A DNA stretch of 64,000 bases from Manis javanica (Eukaryota; Chordata; Mammalia; Pholidota; Manidae), in contig NC_133166.1 in NCBI RefSeq assembly GCF_040802235.1, positions 1,674,001 through 1,738,000 of the forward strand, in the 5' to 3' direction. Positions 38,261 through 49,300 of the stretch are shown in pieces; position 1 is the stretch's first letter, and each line of letters begins with the position of its first letter. Position numbers and translations under genes: made by a program. Below the pieces are notes generated by a model that did no database searches, was not told the origin of the DNA, and saw only the letters and a list, made by a program, of their open reading frames with translations.

Positions 38261-40704
38261 TCACTCACTCACACACGTTAAATTGTTTCAGCAGCTTCCC
38301 GTCCATTTACTCTCTGTGATCGCGCCCCATCTCACACCACCCACACTGGGGCTCCCTCTGCTCCAGCCATAGAGACCTTCTTTCTTCTCCCCAACTCCCA
38401 GGCTCTTTCCATTTGCAGAGCTGGGTTTCTCTGCCTTGAACCCTCTTCCTTTCCTTCTTTCACCTGGATTGCTCCTCCTTGTCCGCCAGATCTTGGCTTG
38501 GCAGTCTTAGTTAGCTCTCCAATCAGCTCAAAAACCTCTCTCAGCACTCTGCACCTCTTCTTTGAACCCTGAGCCGCAGGAGAAATTTTATAGTTGTTCG
38601 AGGAGATTATTTGATTGATGTCCACCTCTTGTGTTGTAAGCTGCATGAGGGTGAGGGTCCTGTCTGTTTTTGACCACTGTTCTATCCTTGGTGCATAATG
38701 CTTGGCATGAGATGCTCGATAAATGTTTACTAAATTAATGACAATGGATTCATGAAGTCCTAATGGTGCATGGGCTCGTGTGCACAGAGATGGGGCTCAA
38801 GCCAGGGGGCTGGGCTGCAGAGTGCACTGATGTAACTGGAAGGAGCTGCCCGTGGGGAGCTGTCAGGCCGGGAGATGGATGGGGTTGGATATCAAGACGC
38901 CAAAGAGCCTCTCCTGCCTGATTCAGCAGGCCGGGCTCCAGCACCGAGGCTCAGAGCATCAGACTGGACCACAATGAGGGGCAGACAAGGGTGGGGGTGG
39001 GTGAGGAGGCTGGTCCAGGAGCCAGCTGCCTCGCCTCCATCCCTCTCCTGCCTGGAGCCACCAGAGCCAGGCCAGGCTGGAATGTGCTGAGGCAGCTTGT
39101 GCACTCACCTGCACCGACATACCGTCTCGTGGCTACAATCACAGCGTTGCATATGCACGTGAACATGGAACCTTTCAAAACCAGCTCTGAGTCAGGCTGA
39201 GGAGATGCAGACGTGAAATGTTTGCAAACATCATTATTTCACAAAGCCTCAAAGTTGGGAGGGACTTCAGGCCATTTAATCTTACTCCAAAGCTTGACTC
39301 CCTTCTCTAATATCCTTGAGAGTAACGTGGGATATACAGCCTTATCTACACCACCTGCGCAGATGAAGCCTGCTAATTGTCACCAAGCATGCAGGGCAAA
39401 AATCCCTTAATTCACACCTAACCACCTTTCTACGCACAGCTTCACATGCTGCTTGGACCTTTCAGGCAAGCAGCCCCCTCACAGGCAGCTCCAGCTCAGT
39501 GCACACAGGACAGGGTGTCTGCTTCACCTGCCTGAATACTCATGGCAGGTGTCAGTGGCTCGTTATCTCACACCCACAGACCCTTTGTCTCAGCAACAGC
39601 ATGAGACGAGAGACCTGCACACCACGAAAGGGGACCTTTGAGGTTTCTGCCTGTCTTTCCTGGTGCCACCAGTGTGTGTGGATGAAGGACAGAATCTATG
39701 TTTTCTTTCCAGCCATTGTCTGCTCCATGGCTCTTTGTAAATGTGTGTGTGTGCGCCTCCACGAGGTGGGGGCTGAGAGGGGGTGTTTGGACCTTGTTGG
39801 CTCTTAAGCAACTCCCAGAATGGGTTATATGGTACAAAGTCAGGTAGAAGGAGGGAGTCTATGCTTTCTGACAAAGGGGAGTGTTTCTGGGTTCTTGAAG
39901 AGGGATCCTATACAATGTTCAAAAAGACACTTCTCCTTAGCAACTCTCCCTTTTAGCGTTATTCGTGCCTGTGTTTCTCTCCAGCTCCAAAGTAGTGGAT
40001 GCCCCCTACTTTGTCCCACCCTCCAAGCATGAGGGCTGCTCCCCTTCCCATGTTTTCTCACCATCTCCCCATGCCAGACGGAGAGTTCTCGTCCTAATGG
40101 GATCCAATTTTCCCCTCCCTTCTCTGCCACCAACCTGATCAGCCTGTCATCAGTTCCCTTGTTCCAATGCCTGCCCTCTCCTTTCCTGTGCCCCCTGCCT
40201 TTTTGAGACCCCAAAGAGTTGACTGAGGGGAACTGGAAGATGTGGGGTCTCTCTGATCACAGATCAGGGGAGTGAAAGAAGAGAGAGGGGAGGTGGTCAC
40301 TTGGGACCTCTCCTGGTGGGCTCCAGGCAAGCACTTCCACTCCTCTGAGTGTGTGCCTAGAAACCACTCTCCAACTCCAAGGATTTCCTGGGAAAAAGAA
40401 CTCATCTGGGACCAGATCCCTGATGGGGATGGCCGAGGCCTGTCCTTGGGACGTGGCTCCATGGAAGGAACTGTTTCCCCCAGGGAGGAGAAGCTCAGGA
40501 AGCTGGATAGCAACACCGAGGGGAGGACCAGAGGAGAGGACACCAGGAAGCCCCCGTCCTAGGCCCTGGAGGCCCACAGACTCACCCCACGAAGTAGGAG
40601 ATGATCAGAAGCTGAACCGCTCGGTTGATGATCCCAATGGTCCAACTCTTCACAACCACCGACTTGGTGGTCTCGTAGGTGAAGAAATCTGATATGCAGT
40701 TCAT
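14833..40704 (-). CDS. P2RX3: P2X purinoceptor 3, complete
   Basis: Twelve coding exons in gene order: 40586-40704, 33739-33874, 33249-33320, 32961-33024, 32137-32230, 31784-31861, 31033-31174, 30312-30448, 16419-16512, 16068-16133, 15386-15463, 14833-14946. They sum to 1,194 nt, 397 aa, the human length, and every junction keeps frame. The product is a trimeric ATP-gated cation channel of nociceptive sensory neurons. It begins [15 protein letters not shown] with intracellular N-terminus and first membrane helix ([19 protein letters not shown]). The ectodomain has ATP-binding KVKG (K63, K65) and NFR (R281), ten conserved cysteines, and N-glycosylation sites such as NFT and NGS. The second membrane helix ends in [13 protein letters not shown], and the C-terminus ends SIGH. 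Intron 8 is 13.8 kb and intron 1 is 6.7 kb. Confidence 0.97.
16650..16782 (+). mobile_element. MER5-family DNA transposon
   Basis: The order 'gcatcatcctgggggcttgttaa', 'caggccccacccc', 'ggtggggcctgctgatgat', 'aagtttgagccac' matches MER5A/B. Confidence 0.7.
17498..17511 (+). promoter_or_regulatory. CTCF-like core motif, exact consensus
   Basis: CCACTAGAGGGCAC fits CCASYAGRKGGCRS at all 14 positions. It lies in P2RX3 intron 8. Confidence 0.5.
20840..21085 (-). mobile_element. MIR SINE, near full length
   Basis: Antisense MIR with the tail ('ctgtgtgcccagcatggtgc'), core ('tttacacatgaggaac', 'gaggttaagcaacttgtc') and tRNA-like head ('agtccacactcttagctg'). Confidence 0.85.
23391..23404 (+). promoter_or_regulatory. 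CTCF-like core motif, exact consensus
   Basis: CCACCAGAGGGCAG fits the 14-base CTCF core without a mismatch. It lies in P2RX3 intron 8. Confidence 0.5.
23709..23738 (+). repeat. (TG)15 microsatellite
   Basis: An uninterrupted 30-base TG repeat. Confidence 0.95.
32490..32860 (+). mobile_element. L2 LINE 3' fragment
   Basis: The bases around 'ggcctgtgctgcggctgttccttctgcctagaatg' and 'ggctgtctaaacgcc' match the end of the L2 reverse-transcriptase frame and its 3' region. It lies in P2RX3 intron 4, antisense to the gene. Confidence 0.65.
36150..36340 (-). mobile_element. MIR SINE
   Basis: Antisense MIR in P2RX3 intron 1 ('aatccttatcacaatg', 'agggaaactgaggcacagag'). Another lies at about 37,065-37,195. 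Confidence 0.8.
38080..38745 (+). mobile_element. L2 LINE 3' fragment split by a microsatellite
   Basis: L2-like sequence runs from 'cctctccacag' and 'agccagagcgatcttcc' to the 3' tail ('gtgcataatgcttggcatgag', 'ataaatgttta'). A pure CA repeat interrupts it. Confidence 0.65.
38206..38259 (+). repeat. (CA)27 microsatellite
   Basis: Fifty-four uninterrupted bases of CA in P2RX3 intron 1. At this purity it is likely length-variable between individuals. Confidence 0.97.
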
Positions 40705-42479
40705 GCTGAGAGAATGCTCAGGGGTCACTCAGAGGGGTCCCAGTGGCGGTCTCAGGAGGGAGAGGTCCTCAGGACCAGGAGACAGAGATCAAAGCCTGGT
40801 GGGGGCAGCTTAGAGGGGCTCAAGAAGTGGGGCGCCTGTTCCTTTAAGGCAGGCACCTCTAGTCCAGTGCCCAGGCTCTCTTTGCTCTTGACACTCTGGG
40901 CGGCCAAGAGTCCAAGGCCAGGGCGGAGGACCCCCTTTTTGTTCGTCTCCACCCCACTCCCCTGTGATGTCACGGCAGGGGTGGGGTCTCCAATCCCAGG
41001 CTCCTGATTGCCTGGGATGCAGCTGCCTAGGGCCCTCTGGGACTCATGTTTTATCTGCACTCTGTCTACCGTTTCTGTTCCGTTCCCTCACACTGCATCT
41101 TCATCCCAGCTCACCAGCTGCTCCATGCTCTCCTTAAACCCCTTCCCAATGCTCCCTGCTAGCCACCTAATAGGGTGACTGAGCTGAGTATCCCCTTCAT
41201 TCCTGAGCTTCTTCCTAAAGCTGCTTAATTCTGCAACCACCCACTCCCTTCCCGAGTTGCCTCCAATAGCATGGGACGGGGGCGGGGTCCCTCGAGCATT
41301 TCTTGGTCTCCTGGGAGGTGGTGATGAGTGAAGAGTCCCGTAGTTCCTCTAGCTAACTCAAGTTGACAGTGGATGCAGCTCTACCTGTACGCACAGAATT
41401 TTCACTTTTTTTTCCCAATTGCCAGTTTACTTATCTGAATCACTTATTAGATTACATGCTCCTGGAAGGGTGGGGCCGTTACCATCTTATTCCCTAGCTT
41501 CCTCACATCCTAAAACTGTGTTGGAGCTCAATACATCTTTATTGAATCCGGTTGAATTTATGCTGCTAGATGGTGCTTCACTAGCCATTACCCAGAGGTT
41601 AAAGCCCTAAATTCAGGGAGCAAGAGTACATTCCTATTGTCTCTTGTCCCAGGATTGAGTTAGAAAGCTTGTGTAACTATTCTGTCAGATTGTCAGAGAA
41701 ATGCTGAGTTTAAATATTCTGTCCTAATTTCTTCATACAGGACACATATTATCAATCTTTCTGAATGTAAAGTCACTGTGATTATGACTGAAGAGAACAG
41801 GACTGGGGGTAAGAGATTTGGGTTCTAGTCTCTGGCTTTGCTGCCAACCCACTGACACCCTGGACGAATCTTCTTTGGGTCTCAATTTTCCCAATTGTAA
41901 AAGGAGAAGGGAGTAGACAAACTCAAACATCTTTCCTGGTCTGGCCTCCGATTTTGCAAGATGAACCCTAGGACTACCTGGGGGTGCATGACTCCTGAAA
42001 TTCTAGGCTGATGAGGTTTCAAATCAGTTCTGGCTCCAAGGTGAACCTGACACCAGCCCTTGAAACCGATGCTGCCATTTGCCAGCCTCTTCCAGGCAAC
42101 TCACACATCGCGGTTGTGGATGTTTTTGGGTGCGGACAGTGAAACTCACTTCAAAAAGGTCCCAGTCCCATGTGACAGGGGACAGTACAGTCACGATGAC
42201 ACTGACACCAGCATTTTCTTTGCAGTCAGTGAGAGGGATCATTTCCCTCCACAACTCTTTTTTCTTCTTGTCCCACTGACTCCTTTCTACTCGAAAGAAA
42301 CCACTATTGTGCAGCAGAAAGGGACACATCATTCCAACACACACACGCATCTGTGGAAAGTCTGAGGAGACAAAACGTTACGATTTCTCTTCAGAACCTA
42401 GGGCTCCACCGAAGAAGGTTCTATAATTATTAAAGAGTCCTACACACTCCCATTTTCCAGGCGGATTTCCGGCGGGTGG
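40705..42479. other. P2RX3-SSRP1 head-to-head intergenic region
   Basis: The P2RX3 promoter must lie in the first few hundred bases, but I see no TATA box or CpG island there. Further on are an L2 3' tail (about 41,440-41,560, sense), a MIR (about 41,805-41,925, sense) and an unidentified minus-strand open frame with splice-like borders (42,150-42,361). Confidence 0.55.
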
Positions 42480-43110
42480 ACTTCAACCGCAGCCCGGCTT
42501 TCCTCAGGTCGTCCACGGGTCCGACGCTCTAGGCCACCGCCTCTTCGGCGGGCAGGGCTCGCGTCTCTCTAGCTAGCTCATCCTCTCGATGGTCCGTGCA
42601 CGACTTCCGGTGGCGGGACGCGGGGCCGCGCACGCGGGAAAAGCCTCCCCGGCTTCTCCGCATCCCCCGTGTCCCCGCCCCCTTCCCGCGTCCCCTAGTG
42701 CGCCCACCGCCCGCACCAGGGCCGTTGCGAGGCTGCAGCCTGAGGAGGTGGGTGGTCGCCCACCCCGTGCCCAGAAGGGCTTGGACCCTGCTTCCGCGCG
42801 GGACGCTCGAGGTTGACCGTCCACCGTTCAAATTCACAGGCAGAGAGTGAATCCATTTTACGGGGAGCGGGAGCTGTGGGCCTGGGGCCGCATCGCGGTG
42901 GGAGCGCTGGGAGGGAGACCCTCACCCTTGAGCTAGGTTGGGGCACGGGCGAGGTGCGAGCTACGGAGAGGCCCTGGGGTTCCGCCGCTCGTTGCCACGG
43001 CGCCCGGTGGAGCGCCCGGAGCGGGTGTCTCTTGGGGTGTAAGCACTTCTCCAGGCCCGGTTCTCTAGCTCGGGCTGGGCCTGGTCCTTCGAGCTCTGCA
43101 GAGCCCGCTT
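42480..43110. promoter_or_regulatory. SSRP1: SSRP1 CpG-island promoter
   Basis: A dense CpG block containing ACTTCCGG (42,603-42,610), a consensus ETS/GABPA site typical of TATA-less housekeeping promoters. An untranslated first exon lies inside it. GAG|GTGGGT at 42,745-42,753 is one possible donor, but I cannot fix the exon borders. Confidence 0.8.
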
Positions 43111-43315
43111 TTAGGTTTCCAGTCAGTGGAGATCCTGAGACACCCAGGCTCAGCCAAGGGTTGCCACCTGCTCCATCCGTGGGCCTAGTGAGGTGTTACC
43201 GTTTCATGCTTATCTATCTTCCTCTTGAATTCAGATTCCCAACTTGCCGAGTATCTGCACACCCACCCAGGAGTTGGGGCCAGCTCCCAGTTGAGGCCAA
43301 CAGGGGAAGGTCAGC

Positions 43316-46300
43316 ATGGCAGAAACACTGGAGTTCAATGATGTCTACCAGGAAGTGAAAGGCTCCATGGTAAGAAGGGCTTGGGCTTTTAATACAGGTG
43401 GAGAGAGAGGAGAGTAGATTTTTTTGTCCATGAACAGGAGCTTGCCTTGATGATACTGCTACTTTGGAAAAGGACTCAGAGTGTAAGGTGTACCTGGTGT
43501 TTCCCCAGCAAAAGGCAGTAGTGATGGAAGAGTACAGACGTCGAGTAACTTACGATGGTGTTACCTCCCAAAAACCCATCATAAGTTGGAAGTGCATTTA
43601 ATACACCTAACCGACAACATCATAGCGTAGTCTAGCCTACCTTCATTGTGCTCAGAATACTTAACATTAGCCCGTAGTGGGACAAGATCATCTAACACAA
43701 AGCCTACTAAGCATTGAATATCTCATGCAATGTACTGAATACTTGATTGAAAGTGAAAAACAGAATGGTCATAGGGATATAGAATGTTTGCAAGTGTATT
43801 GGTTGTTTACCTTCCTGACTGTATGACTGATGGAGCTGTGGCTTGCAGTTCAAAATTCAAAACTCGAAGTATGGTTTCTTCTGAATGCTTATTGCTTTTG
43901 CACCGTCCTAAAGTCAAAAAATCATTAAGTTGAGCCATCAAGAATCGGGGACTGTTGATATGAGTGAGAGTCTCAGAGTTGGAAGGGACTGTACCTGCTG
44001 CTCAGTCCAAATCTGAAATTGAGGACCTGGCAAGGTTTCTGGATACCAGGGTCAGGACTAGCATCCAGACTTCCTGGCTACATATTTCTTCTTTCTGTCC
44101 TTTATTACTTCACCTGTTGCACATTCAGTATGGGCATTGGGTGGGGACTGTGAGTCACTCAACATGTGCCATCCCCGTGCATTTCGGCCTGTTTTTCCAA
44201 TAGAATGATGGTCGGCTGAGGTTGAGCCGCCAGGGTATCATCTTCAAGAATAGCAAGACGGGCAAAGTGGACAATATCCAGGCTGCAGAATTGACAGAAG
44301 GCATTTGGCGCCGTGTTGCTCTGGGCCATGGACTTAAACTACTCACAAAGAATGGTCATGTCTATAAGTATGATGGCTTCCGAGAGTCGGTGAGATGTCC
44401 TTTTGCTGTAAATCCCCTTTGTGCTGTGCTGCCTTGTTTACTTTTTGTTTTCTAGAGAGTTGGTAGTCTTCTTCTGGTAACTGTGTAACTGCCAGCTTTG
44501 GCTCCTTAGAGCAGGGCATTGAGGCCATTAAGCATTGTTCACCTTTGGGTGTCTTATGCCTTGACTCCAGAAGATTTTCTACTATTTGGATTTTTTGGTG
44601 GGTGCTCATTGCCTTTATCCAGGTTCAGTCTTAGCTTGACGTTTTAGTTTAGGTTTTGTTCCTCCATTTGTACTGCTTGAATTGAAGACTTTACTGCATT
44701 TTAATTTCCACTTCCATTAAAATAATACCTGTACAAAGATAGCACTGTGAGCCCATAACCAGGCATGTCGGTTCCTTACTTTCGTCCTCTCCCAGCCTGA
44801 GATCCGGTGCCCAGAAACAACTTCTAACAGCCTTTTAAACAATTTTATAGCTGAGGTTCTAAGTCAGTGTGAATTTCTGATAAAAGGTATATTGGGGCAG
44901 TTTCTCAGAAATAGATCATCCCAGCAAGTTCAAGTTTGTGTGAAGACCACCAGGGTTTACTGGGATTGCTGTCTCCCCTCCACCCACAGGAGTTTGAGAA
45001 ACTCTCTGATTTCTTTAAAACTCACTATCGCCTTGAGCTAATGGAGAAGGACCTATGTGTAAAGGGCTGGAACTGGGGCACGGTGAAGTTTGGTGGTGAG
45101 TCCTGGGGAAACTGGGGATGAAAGGTTTCCGCCTTTGCCTCCTTTGGTGCCTTCGTAGTGCTCTCTTTGATTCCCTATCTGTTTGTAATTCAGCATGTAT
45201 TTCTTAAGGACCAACGTGTGTCAGGCATCATGCCTGGTTTTGCGGGGTACAGTGTGAACAAAAGAGCCCAGTGCTCTGTTCTCAGGGAACCTACAGTCTG
45301 GTGGGAATGTTGCTTATGCAGACATGAGGCAAGGAGTTTGTGGCTTGATAAGCTCTTTTCCCACAGGGCAGCTGCTTTCCTTTGACATTGGTGACCAGCC
45401 GGTCTTTGAGATACCCCTCAGCAATGTGTCCCAGTGCACCACAGGCAAGAATGAGGTGACCCTGGAATTCCACCAGAACGATGATGCAGAGGTGTCTCTC
45501 ATGGAGGTGCGCTTCTACGTGCCTCCCACCCAGGAAGATGGTGTGGACCCTGTTGAGGTGAGACCTCCCCGCGTTGCCTTAGGAGCAGGTGATGCTGTGC
45601 AGGCCCCAGCTGGCCTGGGAGCAGGACTCCTGCTGCCTGATGACCAGTGTGTGCTTCTGCAGGCCTTTGCCCAGAATGTGCTGTCTAAGGCAGATGTGAT
45701 CCAGGCCACTGGAGACGCCATCTGTATCTTCCGGGAGTTGCAGTGTCTGACTCCTCGAGGCCGTTACGACATTCGGATCTACCCCACCTTTCTGCACCTG
45801 CATGGCAAGACCTTTGACTACAAGATCCCCTACACCACAGTGCTGCGTCTCTTTTTGCTGCCCCACAAGGACCAGCGCCAGATGTTCTTCGTGGTAAGCA
45901 GACACTACTGTGGGTGGATTGTCCTGGTTTTGCCTGAATCCCTGATAGATGGATCCCACTGGTGTTCAGTTAATCAGCAAGTTCTTATGAAGCATCAACT
46001 TCTGCTAAACCTTGTTGGCGCTTTGTTATTAGATCAGCCTGGATCCTCCCATCAAGCAGGGCCAAACCCGTTACCACTTTCTGATCCTCCTCTTCTCCAA
46101 GGACGAGGACATCTCCTTGACTCTCAACATGAACGAGTGAGTGTCTCCCTGGGCTCGCGTCCTGCTGCTGTCCCGGCAGCAGACAGTGTGCCATGAGAAG
46201 GCAGCTGTGTGCATGGCCTCATCTGCCTCTGTTGGTAGGGAAGAGGTGGAGAAACGCTTTGAGGGGCGGCTTACCAAGAACATGTCGGGCTCCCTCTATG

Positions 46301-49300
46301 AGATGGTCAGCCGGGTTATGAAAGCGCTGGTCAACCGTAAGATCACAGTCCCGGGTAACTTCCAAGGGTGAGTGCTGGCCTGGGGTCCTGGCCTGCCCAG
46401 GGATGGGCTATACCATTTCTCCTCGGTAAACCCCTCCTGGGATGGGAATGTAGCCTCTTAGAGGCCTGGTTGGATGGATTGTGATGGGTATTGGTTGCCT
46501 CCATCAGAGCAGCTTAGTGAGCTTTATTTAAGCACAGGTGTCACTGCCAAAGATGTGTGCCCTTTGGCTCTGCCACCTGCTTCCATGGTAGGCACTGATG
46601 GGGCTCCCTGCGTCCTCCACCAGACATTCAGGGGCCCAGTGCATCACCTGCTCCTACAAGGCGAGCTCGGGACTCCTGTACCCACTGGAGCGGGGTTTCA
46701 TATACGTCCACAAGCCACCTGTGCACATCCGCTTCGATGAGATCTCCTTCGTCAACTTTGCCCGTGGCACCACCACCACTCGTTCCTTTGACTTTGAAAT
46801 TGAGACCAAGCAGGGCACTCAGTACACCTTCAGTAGCATTGAGCGGTGAGAGCCTCTGCCAGTCACTTCCTGGGCATCCTGGTCCTGACCCAGCCTCATC
46901 CAGGAACGCTAGCATGGCCCAGTGCCCTCTCCAGCCTGTGACACTCCCCTGTGACTTGTCAGGCTTCGAGCAGAATTTTTCTTTGGTTTCCTGGGATTTG
47001 GTCCTTGGAGCACTCAGCCTTTGGAAGCTTCTCTGTTGCTTTTTCTGCATTTGAAAAATTGTTCTCCTATTACGAAAAATGTATGTGTTCAGTACTAGTT
47101 CTTACTCTCTTCCATTTCTCTGTGATGGAAATGCTCTCTCCCTTTCTTGGAATGAGCTTTGGTCTGAGAACACAGCAGCTAATGTTTATTGAGTGCTCAC
47201 CGCGAACTAAACATTTAAGAACATCTTCACACTTAATCCCCATAACAACTCTGTGAAGTCTGAAATTCAGACGAGTAAAAAGATGAACACACCCTTCCTC
47301 TGATGTCCTCCCCCTGCTCTGTGTATATTTGGCAAGTGCACACCCTTTCCTGCCTTTTCTTTCCCAGAACTCTTGAGACCCTGTACATTCCTTTGCCTGC
47401 CTTACTGCTGTCCTCCAGGCCTCTCAGAGCTGATGGGTTGGATAATGTGGTCAAGGACTCCAGGCCCCTCAGGCTGTCCTGGCTGATGGTGTCAGAGCAG
47501 CATGCATTCACCCCTGTGTTGGCCCTGTGGCCCTATCAGTGTGGTAACATGGTGCATCTCCCCTCACAGGGAGGAATATGGAAAGCTATTTGATTTCGTC
47601 AATGCAAAAAAACTCAACATCAAAAACCGAGGATTGAAAGAGGTATCTCTGGGCGGGGAAGGCCGAGCCACTTCTGTTCTCTCTATAGAGGGAGGGGGCA
47701 TGGGTTTGTCTGGCTTCTTTTTTTTACTTTCTCTTTTCTTCTTACCCTTATAGAAAAAAGAGGTGCGTGTGGCCCTTCCCCCTCCTGGTGCAGGTTTCCT
47801 CAGCATGACCGTAGATCAGTCTGTGCAGCCCTGCAGGAGCCCCCAGTGGGGCTGGGAGAGGGAGGGGCTTGGACTAACCCAGCTGGCAGGAAGTCCTTGG
47901 GCACAGGCCCTGCACGCTGGCTGTGTGTGGACAATCCAGCCCCAGGGTCTTCTGGGAGCTGCTGCTCTGGTCTTACAGGCATGGGGAGTGCTTTTGAGTG
48001 TGTAGTGGTTCTGGCGCCAGGCTGAGTTGGCGCTCACTCTCATCTCTTCCCTGGCCAGGGCATGAACCCAAGCTACGACGACTATGCTGACTCTGATGAA
48101 GATCAGCATGATGCCTACTTGGAGCGGATGAAGGAGGAGGGCAAGATCCGGGAAGAGAATGCCAATGACAGCAGCGATGACTCAGGAGAAGAAACCGGTG
48201 GGCCAGCCCTGGCAGTGCTGGGCACAGGGGTGCCAGGCTCTTCACTGAGGCCAGGGCTGGGCTTACCCTGGGGCCAAGCTGGGTGTCTGGGTAAGGGAGG
48301 GATTTCCAGTGGGGGCAAAGCTGATGTAGCCTGTGTTCTTTTTCAGATGAGTCATTCAACCCAGGTGAAGAGGAGGAAGACCTGGCAGAGGAGTGAGTTT
48401 TGGTTTCATCTCTTAGGGGTCAGGTGGTGGCCTATAAGCTTAAGGGACCCGGGAGTTTCTAGACATTTCTCATGTCCCAGCATTCACTACTGACCCAGGG
48501 TGGGAAAGTGACCTGCAATGAGAGGATGCATGGAAATGCTTTGAAAGTTGTCGAGGGCTTTTTGTAAGTGTAAGCCACATCGTAAAGCCAGGCAAGTGCG
48601 GTGGGGAGGGAATGGGACTGAGAGCAGCTCACCTACTGGCCGGGAGTCCTTGGGTCAGTGTTGAATCTCAGTGTCCTCACTTCTGAGACGTGGGAGTCCT
48701 GTTGTGCTCGTTGCCTGTGTCAGAAGTGTGACTCTAACTTTAACATAAAAGGAAATTTTGTAAGTTGGTGTTGACTGGAGAGTCTAGGGATATCATTGTC
48801 TTCAGGCACCTTGATCCAGGTGCTCAAAAGTTGTGGGGTATCTGTTTCGGTTTCTTCTGATTTTCTTTTTCTTAGTTAGATAGGTTTGCCCTGTGTGGTG
48901 TCAAATGACCCTCAGAAGCTCAGGGAAGGCTTAATCCTACTGGTTTAACACCCGGAAGTCCTTCTTTCAGAGCCACAGTAAATAGCATGATTACTGCCCC
49001 TTCCTCAGTCTGAGGTAGATGTGCCCTGCTGGGCCAGAACGAGGCTCTGTGGTTGGAATGAGCCCCTCCTTGCAGGAGCAGGGTGGTTCCTTGCTGGAAT
49101 TTGGAGCTCTCTTAATCCAGGAGAATTGGTAACGTAATGTTAGGCAGAAAAAAAAAAAGCAGGAGTCATCTAATTCTCTTACCCCATACTTACGAAGATC
49201 GGTGAGCAGAGGCTTGTGAGATGCCTTGAACACCGTTCAGCGCTGTGCAGGTAGCAGGTGTTCCATGGACTGAGGAGTTCCACATGTATCAGTCAGGACT

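Noticed and set aside
47643-47753. U12-type intron in SSRP1, suggested by a GTATCT donor
   Set aside because: The donor departs from GTATCCTT and there is no good TTCCTTAAC branch site; a normal U2 intron is more likely.
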